Assembly (NCBI GenBank): GCA_002721615.1
Contig: PBKW01000011.1
Span: 137,211-201,210 of the forward strand
Source: Chloroflexota bacterium
GTDB lineage: Bacteria > Chloroflexota > Dehalococcoidia > Lucifugimonadales > Lucifugimonadaceae
Length of the DNA: 64,000 nt
Direction: 5' to 3'
In this document: positions 42,794 through 51,762 of the stretch, one piece after another
Position numbering within the stretch: position 1 is the stretch's first letter
Layout: each line of letters begins with the position of its first letter
Made by a program: the position numbers and the translations under genes
The notes under the pieces: model-generated
Seen by the model: only the letters and a program-made list of their open reading frames with translations
The model's database searches: none
What the model was told of the DNA's origin: nothing

Positions 42794-43978
42794 TTACCAG
42801 TTAGTAAAAGCTCCGTCATTTCTTTCAAGATATGGCGGAAAACCACCTAATTTTGTGTGGTATTTTTCAGCTACTTCTTCGTCAAATTCTATTCCAAGAC
42901 CAGGTCTTTCAGAACACCACGCGTATCCATCTTCCCATTCAATCTGTACTGGGAATAAGTCTTGAGCGAATGACCCAGGTCTTTTGGGCATCTCCTGTAC
43001 TCCAACGTTTGTGGAAGCCATACATAATGAAACACATGCAGCTGCACTGATTGGTCCTAAAGGATTGTGTGGCGCAATATCTATGTAGTGAGTTTCAGCC
43101 CAATGGGTAATTTTTAATGCTTCTGTGATTCCACCAACAATACATAAATCTATTCTTGCATAGTTAATCAAATCTTCTTCTATTACCTGACGGAATGGCC
43201 ATTTGCTTGCCCATTGTTCTCCAGCTGCAATAGGAAGCGAAACATGCCTAGCAAGATTTTTGTAACTTCCAGGATTTTCAGATCTTAAGGGATCTTCAAT
43301 AAAGAAAGGTTTAAATTCTTCTAATTGTTTACACATATTTATTACGTGAGCAGTATCTAGCCTTGTGTGAACATCAAGACATATCTGTATATCTTTTCCT
43401 ACTGTATTTCTAACTTGCTCTACTTGTTCTACTGCTTTTAAAACTGACTCAACTGGCTCTAAGACTCCATGTTCTTCTGGTTCTAATTCATTACTTGTCT
43501 CTGGTTGACCCCATCTAACAAATTTCCATCCTTCGTCTACAGTTTTTTTACAGTTTTCTATTAACTCTTTTGTTGAGGATCCTTGATTATGAGGGTAGCA
43601 AACAACTTTGTCTCTTACCGGCCCTCCTAAAAGTTTATATAAGGGCATGTTGACTGATTTAGCTTTAATGTCCCATAGTGCTATATCTATTCCGCTTATG
43701 GCAGAACAGTAAACTATTCCTGCGGGGAAGAAGTTACCTCTATACATTAATTGCCAGTGTTTTTCTGTAGACCATGGATCTTCTCCAATGAGTCTTTCGC
43801 TTAAGTGTTCAATGGCATTAATTACAGATCCTCCCATTTTGGCAATTCCTATTTCTCCTAATCCAAAAATTCCTGAGTCTGTTTCAACTTTTACGAAAAG
43901 GTAAAGAATGCTTCTCTCTCCAACTACTTTGAAATTTGTGTAATTTAAAGGGAATGTCTTTATTGCTGTAATTTTCAT
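42794..43978 (-). CDS. Enolase-superfamily enzyme, galactonate/mannonate dehydratase-like
   Basis: 394 residues. The metal ligands lie in CLDVHTRLD, FFIEDPLRSE and AAGEQWASKW, and the catalytic His in IAPHNPLGPISAAA. The DVHTR and HNPLGP signatures are those of the D-mannonate/D-galactonate dehydratase group (ManD, DgoD). Such enzymes remove water from a sugar acid to a 2-keto-3-deoxy acid. It is the last gene of a three-gene run of paralogs on the minus strand, 13 nt after the next. I am confident of the subgroup and less so of the substrate. Confidence 0.9.
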   Translation of the reverse strand: MKITAIKTFPLNYTNFKVVGERSILYLFVKVETDSGIFGLGEIGIAKMGGSVINAIEHLSERLIGEDPWSTEKHWQLMYRGNFFPAGIVYCSAISGIDIALWDIKAKSVNMPLYKLLGGPVRDKVVCYPHNQGSSTKELIENCKKTVDEGWKFVRWGQPETSNELEPEEHGVLEPVESVLKAVEQVEQVRNTVGKDIQICLDVHTRLDTAHVINMCKQLEEFKPFFIEDPLRSENPGSYKNLARHVSLPIAAGEQWASKWPFRQVIEEDLINYARIDLCIVGGITEALKITHWAETHYIDIAPHNPLGPISAAACVSLCMASTNVGVQEMPKRPGSFAQDLFPVQIEWEDGYAWCSERPGLGIEFDEEVAEKYHTKLGGFPPYLERNDGAFTNW

Positions 43979-43991
43979 AAGGTACCTCTAT

Positions 43992-45134
43992 TTAGGGTTT
44001 TGGTGGATAAAAACCTGCTCCATCTGCGCGAGAGAAGGGAGGAGAATCAATTGGAGGGTTAAATTTATCGACTTTAATAGAATTTAGTTTCTTAAAATCA
44101 ATATTTAATCCAAGTCCGGGACTATCTCCCATAACTATAAATCCTTCCTCTATATTTTGATCTGTATTGAAACATAATTCTCTTCCGTTATCAATGACCT
44201 CCATCATAAAATGGTTAGGTAGAACTGCTGCTAAATGAGCCATGATATTCCCTGGACAATTCATCATTGCTACAGGAAGTTCATATGCATATGCTAGATT
44301 TGCTACTTGAAGTGCTCCGGTTATTCCTGTGGTATTCATTCCAACCTGAACTATGTCAACTCCTCCATTTCTAATTAGAGGTGTAAAGTCACTAATTGAG
44401 TTCAGGTTTTCACCAGTCGCCACAGCACCTTTTATTCCATCAGATACCTTTTTCAAACCTGCATAATCCCATCTTCTGGCTGGTTCTTCTGCCCATGTAA
44501 TGTCGAATTTAGTTTCTATTTCATTTATATATCTTATAGCTTGTTTTGGAGACCAGAATTCATTTGAATCTATACATATATGAGGTCTATTATTATTTAC
44601 AGATAGTTTTTCTTTCATTATTGAAATCCTGTTCAAATCTGATTCGAAATCCAATCCCACTTTTAATTTTCCTGCATCTATTCCCTTTTGTGCCATTCTT
44701 CCATAAAAAGTTGATATTTCATTATCATCTAGACACATATCTATTCCAGATGCATATGCTTTTACCAAATTAGTGTTAGCTCCAAGAGTTTTCCACAATG
44801 GTTCATTATTGATTTTTGCTTTAAGGTCCCATAAAGCTATGTCTAGGGCAGAGATAGCTTGATTTTTTTCCCCTTCATTCCCATCTTTGAAGACTAAATC
44901 TGTCATTTTTTTCCATAAGCCTTTGATGCTTCTAGGATCTTGGTTTTCAATTACTGGGAATATATTTTTTATATAATCATTTCCTAAAGGGGCAAAACCT
45001 TGTAATCCTTCATCAGTATCAATAATTAAGATTGACATTCCTACATAATCACTACCCTGAGGTCCATTAGCATCACCTATTGGTCTTTCTGCTTTTCCTT
45101 CAAATTTAACTAGTTCATATCCTGTTATTTTCAT
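43992..45134 (-). CDS. Enolase-superfamily paralog, tandem copy 2
   Basis: 380 residues. The metal ligands lie in CIDSNEFW, WAEEPARRWDY and ATGENLNS, and K-x-K is seen as KLKVG. At the usual catalytic His position the sequence is AMMNCPGNIMAHLA, with no HG/HN motif. It is closely similar to the neighbouring copy (for example NNEPLWKTLG, YASGI, AEEPARRWD in both). The start overlaps the stop of that gene by four bases (ATGA). A tandem duplication followed by divergence is likely. Function is not assignable beyond the superfamily. Confidence 0.87.
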   Translation of the reverse strand: MKITGYELVKFEGKAERPIGDANGPQGSDYVGMSILIIDTDEGLQGFAPLGNDYIKNIFPVIENQDPRSIKGLWKKMTDLVFKDGNEGEKNQAISALDIALWDLKAKINNEPLWKTLGANTNLVKAYASGIDMCLDDNEISTFYGRMAQKGIDAGKLKVGLDFESDLNRISIMKEKLSVNNNRPHICIDSNEFWSPKQAIRYINEIETKFDITWAEEPARRWDYAGLKKVSDGIKGAVATGENLNSISDFTPLIRNGGVDIVQVGMNTTGITGALQVANLAYAYELPVAMMNCPGNIMAHLAAVLPNHFMMEVIDNGRELCFNTDQNIEEGFIVMGDSPGLGLNIDFKKLNSIKVDKFNPPIDSPPFSRADGAGFYPPKP

Positions 45135-46318
45135 TTTTCCTGAGCCTCTTTAATTTCTTCTGGAGAAGCTTTTACTTGATAAAGTCCTGCTCCAGATCTT
45201 CTTCCATATGGACTAGGACCAGAGACTCTAGAAGGATTTTCTGTTTTCAAATCTTCTAATTTGTCCCAGTTAATTTTGAATCCAATTCCAGGTTCATTTC
45301 CTAAAATTGCATTACCTTCTTCAAATTTTATTTCTGTTGAAAGTACAGGGTCAGGAAATTCTGATGAAACTTCCATGATCATAAAATTTGGTATGCTTGT
45401 AGCTAAATGAGCATGAAGATGTCCTGATGAACCGCCCAGTGTGACAGGTAGATCAAATCCATATGCTGCATCTGCAATTTGTAGCGCACATGTTATTCCT
45501 CCCATTCCACTGCTTACTTGGATAATATCAGCCGATTGATGGTGAAAATATGGTAAAAATTCACCTAAAGTATCAATGTTTTCTCCAGCACATACAGCAG
45601 TTTTAACTGAGTCGGAAATTTTCTTTAATCCTATAAAATCCCATCTTCTGGCTGGTTCTTCTGCCCAAGTTATATCAAAATGTTCCTCAATCTCTCTTAT
45701 AAACCTTATAGCTTGCTTTGGAGACCAGTATTCATTTGAATCAATTAGAAGCATCGGATTGGGATTATTTACGGACAATGCTTCTTTCATTATTCCTATT
45801 CTTCTAATATCATCATCTTGATTTAAGCCCACTTTTATTTTTCCTCCATCAAAACCCATGGCAGCCATGCTTTCATACCATTTTTTTAAATCAAGGTCGC
45901 TTAGTGGCATTTCTATTCCACTAGCATAACTTTTTACTTTTGGATTTAATCCACCTAATGTTTTCCACAATGGTTCATTATTGATTTTTGCTTTAAGATC
46001 CCATAATGCTATGTCTAAAGCAGATATAGCATCATTAACTACACCATAATGACCACCTTTAAATGCAATTTCTACCATCCTTTTCCATAGGCCTCTTACA
46101 TGTACAGGATTTTCATTGACTAAAACTGTGTTGAACATACTTTTTATGAATGGAATAGTTGAAAAACCAGTAGTAGAAATTCCAGTTAATCCTTCATCAG
46201 TGATAAGTTCTAGTATTACATTAGATGATCTTTTTCTTCCACGTGGAGAGTTTGCATCACCCATTTTTCTGGGCATGTCTACTTCATATATATGTGTTTG
46301 AATATTTGTAAGTTTCAT
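45131..46318 (-). CDS. Enolase-superfamily paralog, tandem copy 1
   Basis: 395 residues. K-x-K is GKIKVG, the metal ligands are in LIDSNEYW, WAEEPARRWDF and CAGENIDT, and the late position reads TLGGSSGHLHAHLA. There is no canonical SPHG, but His residues sit three and five positions further on. The C-terminal tail (SPYGRRSGAGLYQVK) is shared in part with copy 2 (RADGAGFYPPKP). It is first of three genes and faces the VWA-like gene across a 131-bp divergent region holding a palindrome. Confidence 0.87.
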   Translation of the reverse strand: MKLTNIQTHIYEVDMPRKMGDANSPRGRKRSSNVILELITDEGLTGISTTGFSTIPFIKSMFNTVLVNENPVHVRGLWKRMVEIAFKGGHYGVVNDAISALDIALWDLKAKINNEPLWKTLGGLNPKVKSYASGIEMPLSDLDLKKWYESMAAMGFDGGKIKVGLNQDDDIRRIGIMKEALSVNNPNPMLLIDSNEYWSPKQAIRFIREIEEHFDITWAEEPARRWDFIGLKKISDSVKTAVCAGENIDTLGEFLPYFHHQSADIIQVSSGMGGITCALQIADAAYGFDLPVTLGGSSGHLHAHLATSIPNFMIMEVSSEFPDPVLSTEIKFEEGNAILGNEPGIGFKINWDKLEDLKTENPSRVSGPSPYGRRSGAGLYQVKASPEEIKEAQEK

Positions 46319-46388
46319 CTAATTTTTAACGGTTATTTTGGATTATATTTGAAAAACGCATTTTTTCGAAACAAATTCTACTAGAAGC

Positions 46389-46428
46389 ATTAAATCACCA
46401 TTTGATAATATCAAATGCTATTAAATCA
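46389..46428. promoter_or_regulatory. Palindrome flanked by direct repeats (candidate operator)
   Basis: CATTTGATA-A-TATCAAATG (46399-46417) is a perfect 19-base palindrome. It is flanked by identical ATTAAATCA copies at 46389-46397 and 46420-46428, 31 bases apart (about three helical turns). It lies in the divergent region between the enolase-paralog operon and the VWA-like gene. A regulator binding site for either or both genes is plausible. Confidence 0.45.
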
Positions 46429-46449
46429 GGTAAAAACAAAATTTGAAAG

Positions 46450-48498
46450 ATGAAATTTTTTAAGAAAAGTTTATTTTTTATACTAATTTTTTCAATTATT
46501 TTTTCAGTAGTTCCTGTTAATGATTTACATGCAGATGAGCCTACTCAAAGAATAGTAGTTATAGATGATAATTCTCTTGTACATAGTGAAGATGTAGATA
46601 TGACGTTATCATTATTAACCGCTCTAATTTCATCATCTATTGATGAAATGAATACTGATGTTTTCATTGGTAGTTCTGATTTAGGTAAAAGGTTACCAAG
46701 AAGTTTATCGAAATCTGATTTATCTCAATTGAGAAATTATTTAACTTTATCTTCTAATCAAGGAAACAATTTTATATATGATGGATACAATCTTACTAGT
46801 GATTTAATTTCTTTTTTATCTAACAATGAAGTTCCTTCTGGAACAGAGATTTTTTGGTTTACTAGAGGTTTTAATTCTTCTGAAAATAAAGTTGATGTTT
46901 CTCTTGTAAGCCAATTATTTGAACCTTTTTCAAATAATGAATGGAGATTAAAAATCGTTAGTCTTCCTACTTCAACACAATATTCAAGAGAAGTGATGCA
47001 AGAGATTTCTAAATCCGCTAACGGGCATTTTTTTGATGTAATTTCTCTAGAACATTTTTCCCTACTATTAGAGAAAATCACAAACATTTCTATGGAAAAA
47101 CAATTGGATAATTTTGGGAAACCTAATACTAAATCTTTTACTTCTGTTTCTATTCCTCCATCTTCATCATCATTTTCAGTAAATATTATTAGAGATAAAG
47201 CTGATATGGTTGGAGAAATTTTTGATCCATTAGGTCAAAAAATCAATAAAAATCAACAAAATGTGGATATTATCGAAACTCCAAATTTGGTGATGATTAA
47301 TATAGATAACCCTGAACCAGGAAATTGGATGGTTCAGTCTATATCTGAAGATAATTCTAGGATTTCGATTTTTTCAAAAGTTCAACATCATTTAAATTTA
47401 AATTTATTAAATGAACCTCCTATTCCAGTTGGAGAAGAATATAGAATTTTTGCAGAATTAAAAATAAGAAATGAAATTTCAGGTCTTAATGGTTCCTGGA
47501 TTGATGCAGTTGTTACATGGTCAGATAATGCTACTGAAGTATTTCAATTAAAAGATGATGGTTTGTTAACAGACGAAAAAGCAAATGATGGTGTTTTCTC
47601 TGGTGTAATAGATACTAGAAAAGTTCAAGGGATTAATAATGTAGACCTCAATCTTAATTGGGCAGATATTGGAACAATTTTGGTTGTTTCAGATTCATTT
47701 AAAACTGAATATTATCCTGTAGTAGAGATACAAACTAACGAAAAACTTGATTTCTATCCAGATAATGAAGTTGAAATAGCCAGGATTAATATTACAAAAG
47801 ATGGTTATCCGTATTTAACCAAATCTGAAAACATTAATGCTATTCTTAAAGATGATTTGGGTGAAAATGTGGATGTAGTAATTTCTCCACTAAGAAATAT
47901 AGATCAAGATAAAGCTTGGGAATTTTTAATTAAAGCTTTTCCTAAAAAATCAGGTCAATTTGATCTTCAAGTAAGTTTAAATGAAGAGTATCTAGGAAGA
48001 AATTATAAATTTGATACTTCGAAATTTCCTTTAAGTTTTGAATTAAAAATTCTAGAAACACCTGTTCCTTATATGCAATATATTTCATGGACATTAATTT
48101 CTTTAATGATTATTTCTTCTTCTGTATATGGATTTTGGAGATTCAGACTGCCTAATCCTAGAGGTGTATTAATAGATAGTAATGGAGAATTGATAGTAGA
48201 TTTTTCAAATGTGAAAAGAAAACTATGGAGAAAAATTATTTATCCAAATATTGTTTATTCTACTGAATTAGACAACTTGTTGATTGAAAACATTAGATTC
48301 TTATTTTCTACTGATAATGCTATTTATTTGATTTTTGATTCTGATACATCTTCACTAGGTTTAAGAATCAACAGCAAGCCAGCTAGAGTTAAGAATTTGC
48401 TAACGGAAGATACATCAATAGGAATGGGTGGAAAACTATATTATTTTTCTCCTACAGTCACAGAATCTTCAGAGTTATGGGCTAGAAAAACTGTTTAA
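46450..48498 (+). CDS. Exported, membrane-anchored protein with VWA-like N-terminal domain
   Basis: 682 residues. It has a signal peptide (1-28, KKSLFFILIFSIIFSVV, cleavage after a short polar part) and one membrane helix near the C-terminus (542-561), giving a large extracellular part and a cytoplasmic tail of about 120 residues. The first 200 residues read like a von Willebrand A fold (IVVIDDNSLV at the start, GTEIFWFTRGFNSSENK, NEWRLKIVSLPT), though the metal-binding DxSxS is absent (DDNSL). The middle looks like repeated beta-sandwich domains. I recognise no family for the tail. It diverges from the enolase-paralog operon and converges on the cyclophilin gene. Confidence 0.8.
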   Translation: MKFFKKSLFFILIFSIIFSVVPVNDLHADEPTQRIVVIDDNSLVHSEDVDMTLSLLTALISSSIDEMNTDVFIGSSDLGKRLPRSLSKSDLSQLRNYLTLSSNQGNNFIYDGYNLTSDLISFLSNNEVPSGTEIFWFTRGFNSSENKVDVSLVSQLFEPFSNNEWRLKIVSLPTSTQYSREVMQEISKSANGHFFDVISLEHFSLLLEKITNISMEKQLDNFGKPNTKSFTSVSIPPSSSSFSVNIIRDKADMVGEIFDPLGQKINKNQQNVDIIETPNLVMINIDNPEPGNWMVQSISEDNSRISIFSKVQHHLNLNLLNEPPIPVGEEYRIFAELKIRNEISGLNGSWIDAVVTWSDNATEVFQLKDDGLLTDEKANDGVFSGVIDTRKVQGINNVDLNLNWADIGTILVVSDSFKTEYYPVVEIQTNEKLDFYPDNEVEIARINITKDGYPYLTKSENINAILKDDLGENVDVVISPLRNIDQDKAWEFLIKAFPKKSGQFDLQVSLNEEYLGRNYKFDTSKFPLSFELKILETPVPYMQYISWTLISLMIISSSVYGFWRFRLPNPRGVLIDSNGELIVDFSNVKRKLWRKIIYPNIVYSTELDNLLIENIRFLFSTDNAIYLIFDSDTSSLGLRINSKPARVKNLLTEDTSIGMGGKLYYFSPTVTESSELWARKTV

Positions 48499-48501
48499 TA
48501 C

Positions 48502-49095
48502 CTATTTTTTTACTATTTCAATTTTATTAATTTTGAAAAGAGGTGCACTAGGATTTCTAGGATCACGAGGTGCAATAAGTGTTACTATTTCCATTCCAGA
48601 TATTACTTTTCCAAATATTGAATGTTTTCCATCTAGATGTTCAGTAGATCCATAAGTTATAAAGAATTGACTTCCATTAGTATTTGGTCCTCTATTAGCC
48701 ATAGAGACTATTCCTTCTCCCTTATGTAAAAGTTCTGGATGAAACTCATCTTCAAATGTATAGCCTGGACCGCCAGTACCTGTACCAGTAGGATCTCCAG
48801 TTTGAGCCATAAAACCTGGAATTACTCTATGAAAACCAACTTCATTATAAAAACCAGATTCAGAAAGATTGATAAAATTTTCTACTGTTAGTGGAACCTG
48901 TTTTTCAAAAAGATCTATAGTAATGTTTCCATTTTCTGTATGTAGGACAGCACTGTAGTCTTTAGAAGTGTCTAGGTCTCCAGTAGGAGGACCAGTTTGT
49001 TTTGCGCAAGCCATAGAAAAACTCCCAATGGTTAAAATTAATAATAAAATAGAAATTGTTTGTTTAAAATTTAAATTCATATTAAAAATTGTCAT
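48502..49095 (-). CDS. Cyclophilin-type peptidyl-prolyl isomerase, lipoprotein
   Basis: 197 residues. The signal peptide ends in a lipobox SMAC with Cys30, so it is anchored outside the membrane. The isomerase domain (about 42-197) has VPLTVENFINLSESGFY, the catalytic FHRVIPGFMAQTGDP, GTGTGGPGYTFEDEF and GSQFFITYG. It helps fold exported proteins. It converges on the VWA-like gene with a 3-nt gap and diverges from lipB. Confidence 0.93.
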   Translation of the reverse strand: MTIFNMNLNFKQTISILLLILTIGSFSMACAKQTGPPTGDLDTSKDYSAVLHTENGNITIDLFEKQVPLTVENFINLSESGFYNEVGFHRVIPGFMAQTGDPTGTGTGGPGYTFEDEFHPELLHKGEGIVSMANRGPNTNGSQFFITYGSTEHLDGKHSIFGKVISGMEIVTLIAPRDPRNPSAPLFKINKIEIVKK

Positions 49096-49201
49096 TTAAA
49101 AAAAACCTTTTTTACTCTAAGTCAATAAATTATGCAACAATTGTATAGTTAAGTAAAACAAAATTCTTTTTAATAGATAATTTGATAAATTTTGATGAAT
49201 T

Positions 49202-49894
49202 ATGAGATTAGAAAAAATTGAAATAGAACATGAATGGTTGGGGATTCAAAAATACTCAGAATCATTAAATACTCAGAAAAAATATCATCAGAAAAGAGTT
49301 GATGATCATATTAATGATTCTGTTATTTTTTTAGAGCATTATCCAGTCATTACTATAGGAAGGACTGGTTCAGATAAAGATGTTCTTTCAGAATTAGAGT
49401 TATTAAAAAAATCAAAAATCGAAATTGTAAACACTAATAGAGGTGGAGAAACCACTTTTCATGGACCTGGACAACTAATAGGATATCTTTTCATCAAAAT
49501 AAAGGATTTAAACTTAACTCCAATTAGTTATGTAAGATTATTAGAAAAGGTTTTAGTTTTATCTTATTTAGAATATGGTTTACAGACTATGACTCTGAAG
49601 GGGAAAACAGGAGTATGGGTACCTGGAGATAAAAAAAATAAAAAGATAGCTGCTATAGGTGTGAGAATATCTAATGGAGTAACTATGCATGGTTTTTCAG
49701 CAAACATTTCTAATGATCTTTCTGATTTTAAACATATTATTCCTTGTGGTATGCCAAAACTTGAATCAACCTCCCTTAAAAAAGAGTTATCTCTAGATGT
49801 GGAATTAAAAGATTTTTCAATTAAATTTATGAAAAATCTTTGTGAAGAAATAGGTCAAAAAAATAATAGTATTATTTTAGGAGTAAATTCTTGA
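49202..49894 (+). CDS. lipB: Octanoyl-[ACP]:protein octanoyltransferase
   Basis: Transfers octanoate from ACP to lipoyl domains, the first step of lipoate synthesis. Motifs are RGGETTFHGPGQLIGY (usually TYHGPGQ, here Phe for Tyr), the active-site Lys in KKIAAIGVRIS and catalytic Cys in HIIPCGMPK. At 230 residues it is standard. The pyruvate dehydrogenase E2 encoded at 22765 is a likely substrate. lipA is not in the window. The next gene overlaps by four bases. Confidence 0.95.
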   Translation: MRLEKIEIEHEWLGIQKYSESLNTQKKYHQKRVDDHINDSVIFLEHYPVITIGRTGSDKDVLSELELLKKSKIEIVNTNRGGETTFHGPGQLIGYLFIKIKDLNLTPISYVRLLEKVLVLSYLEYGLQTMTLKGKTGVWVPGDKKNKKIAAIGVRISNGVTMHGFSANISNDLSDFKHIIPCGMPKLESTSLKKELSLDVELKDFSIKFMKNLCEEIGQKNNSIILGVNS

Positions 49895-51075
49895 AAAGCT
49901 ATTTAACTATTTTAGAGTGCACTTATTGTTTTGCTGAGTATCCTTCTGATGAACTTATCAATCTATGTATAAAATGTGGAAAAGTTCTTTTTCCTAAATA
50001 TGATTTAAATTTAATCAAGAAAGAACTTAATCCTAATGTTTTTTCTAATCGATCTTCGAATATGTGGAGATACAGAGAATTGATGCCAATAATAAAAGAA
50101 TCTAATATTGTTTCCCTAAATGAAGGATTTACGCCATTAATAAAATCTTCAAATTTAGGAGACAAATTAGGATTAAAAAATCTTCTAATCAAAGATGAAA
50201 CTATGAATCCCACAGGTTCTTTCAAGGCGAGAGGTTTATCTGCGGCTATTTCGAAGGCAAAAGAGTTAGGTGCAAAATCAATTACAATTCCATCTGCAGG
50301 AAATGCTGGTGGTGCCATGGCTGCTTATGGTGCTTTAGCTAAATTAGATACATATGTTTTTATGCCTAAAGATACTCCTTTGGCTAATGTAATAGAAACT
50401 AAAGCTTATGGGGCTGAAGTACAACTTATAGATGGTTATATTACTGATGCAGGAAAGTTTTCTCAAAACTTAGTGAGTTCTAAGGGAGTATTTGATGTTT
50501 CTACTCTTAAAGAACCATATAGGGTTGAGGGTAAGAAAACTATGGGTTTTGAAATCGCAGAACAGTTAAATTGGACTTTGCCTGAATTTATTATCTATCC
50601 AACGGGTGGAGGCACTGGAATTGTGGGAATATGGAAAGCATTGCATGAATTAAAGGAATTAGGATGGATAAAGGATCCTATGCCTAAAATGATTTGTGTT
50701 CAAGCTGAAGGTTGTAGTCCTATAGTTGATGCATTTTTGAAGGGAGATGATTTTGCTGATCCTTTTAAAAACCCCTCATCTATAGCTTCTGGAATGAGAG
50801 TACCTGCAGCAATTGGGGATTACTTAGTAATACGTTCATTAAGAGAAAGTGGCGGTACTGGATTAAAAGTTTCTGATGAGGAAATGATAAAAGGAGTAAA
50901 ATATTTATCTGAAAACGAAGGTATATTTGCTGCTCCTGAAGGTGGAGCTACAATAGCAGGTTTGCAAAAACTTCTAGATAGAGGTGAGATTAATGAGAAC
51001 AACAAAGTTTTATTGTTGGTTACTGGCTCTGGATTTAAATATTTAGATAAACTAAGTCCATTTTTTGAAGACTAA
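49891..51075 (+). CDS. thrC: Threonine synthase
   Basis: 394 residues, PLP enzyme converting O-phosphohomoserine to threonine. It carries an N-terminal zinc-knuckle (CTYCFAEYPSDELINLCIKCG has four Cys in two pairs), then the PLP-binding Lys in PTGSFKARG, SAGNAGGAMAAYG and GGGTGIVGIW. The TTG start has TAGGAG a few bases upstream. The fold is of the class with an ATG-less leader and overlaps lipB by 4 nt. An alternative reading as another PLP beta-family lyase is possible but less likely. Confidence 0.9.
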   Translation: MKSYLTILECTYCFAEYPSDELINLCIKCGKVLFPKYDLNLIKKELNPNVFSNRSSNMWRYRELMPIIKESNIVSLNEGFTPLIKSSNLGDKLGLKNLLIKDETMNPTGSFKARGLSAAISKAKELGAKSITIPSAGNAGGAMAAYGALAKLDTYVFMPKDTPLANVIETKAYGAEVQLIDGYITDAGKFSQNLVSSKGVFDVSTLKEPYRVEGKKTMGFEIAEQLNWTLPEFIIYPTGGGTGIVGIWKALHELKELGWIKDPMPKMICVQAEGCSPIVDAFLKGDDFADPFKNPSSIASGMRVPAAIGDYLVIRSLRESGGTGLKVSDEEMIKGVKYLSENEGIFAAPEGGATIAGLQKLLDRGEINENNKVLLLVTGSGFKYLDKLSPFFED

Positions 51076-51678
51076 TTAAAAATATTGAGAAATTCCTGAT
51101 TCATAAAGTGAATTATATTCTTGAGATAGGATTCCCATAATTACAGAATTGAATCTAGCACCTTCATGTGGCCTACTTTTTCTCAAAGTTCCTTCATGTT
51201 TAAATCCTGCATGATCAAATAAAGTCCTTGCGTTTTGATTATACTCAGGTATATCTACCCAGATTCGATATAATTGTAATTTTTCAAATACATATTGCAT
51301 AGCAATCAGTAATACTGAGCTACCATATCCTTGATGCCAAAGATCTTTTCTCCCTATGAGAATTGATAATTGTGCGTCTCCTAATGCTTCATCAATTGAA
51401 AGTTGAATTTCACCTATATGCTCATCTTTTTCATTAATTACAGATAAAATGGTTCTGTGAGGTTCATGATTAGGATCATTGAAGGTTCTATCCCATTCAG
51501 ATTCAGATGCATCGATCATTTTTTTAGGGTCATATCCTAAATGGGCTGGATCACCATAATTATATCTTCCAAACCATGATTCAGATACTTCCTCATCTTC
51601 AATCCAACTATGGACTCTTTTTACATCATCCCTTGATACATCTCTTAAAAATGTTTTAGGTAAATTTTTTCTTAACAT
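51076..51678 (-). CDS. GNAT-family N-acetyltransferase (RimJ/RimL-like)
   Basis: 200 residues. The acetyl-CoA site is visible as SILIGRKDLWHQGYGSSVLLIAM (Q/R-x-x-G-x-G/A signature in HQGYGS), with LYRIWVDIPEYNQNARTLFDHAGFKHEGTLRKS, the classic RimJ-like continuation. The substrate may be a ribosomal protein amino terminus or a small amine. The start at 51678 is the first ATG; a TTG at 51693 would add five residues and neither has a clear SD. It converges with thrC with no gap. Confidence 0.85.
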   Translation of the reverse strand: MLRKNLPKTFLRDVSRDDVKRVHSWIEDEEVSESWFGRYNYGDPAHLGYDPKKMIDASESEWDRTFNDPNHEPHRTILSVINEKDEHIGEIQLSIDEALGDAQLSILIGRKDLWHQGYGSSVLLIAMQYVFEKLQLYRIWVDIPEYNQNARTLFDHAGFKHEGTLRKSRPHEGARFNSVIMGILSQEYNSLYESGISQYF

Positions 51679-51762
51679 TATTGAAAATAGCAATTAATTT
51701 GTTTACGAATTATTATCATATATAAATATTTATTTGTCATATTTGATATTAGGAGGTTTTCC

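Noticed and set aside
49923-50318. 131-codon open frame opposite the threonine synthase gene
   Set aside because: It is antisense to the PLP-binding region of a confidently assigned enzyme and has no plausible start signal.
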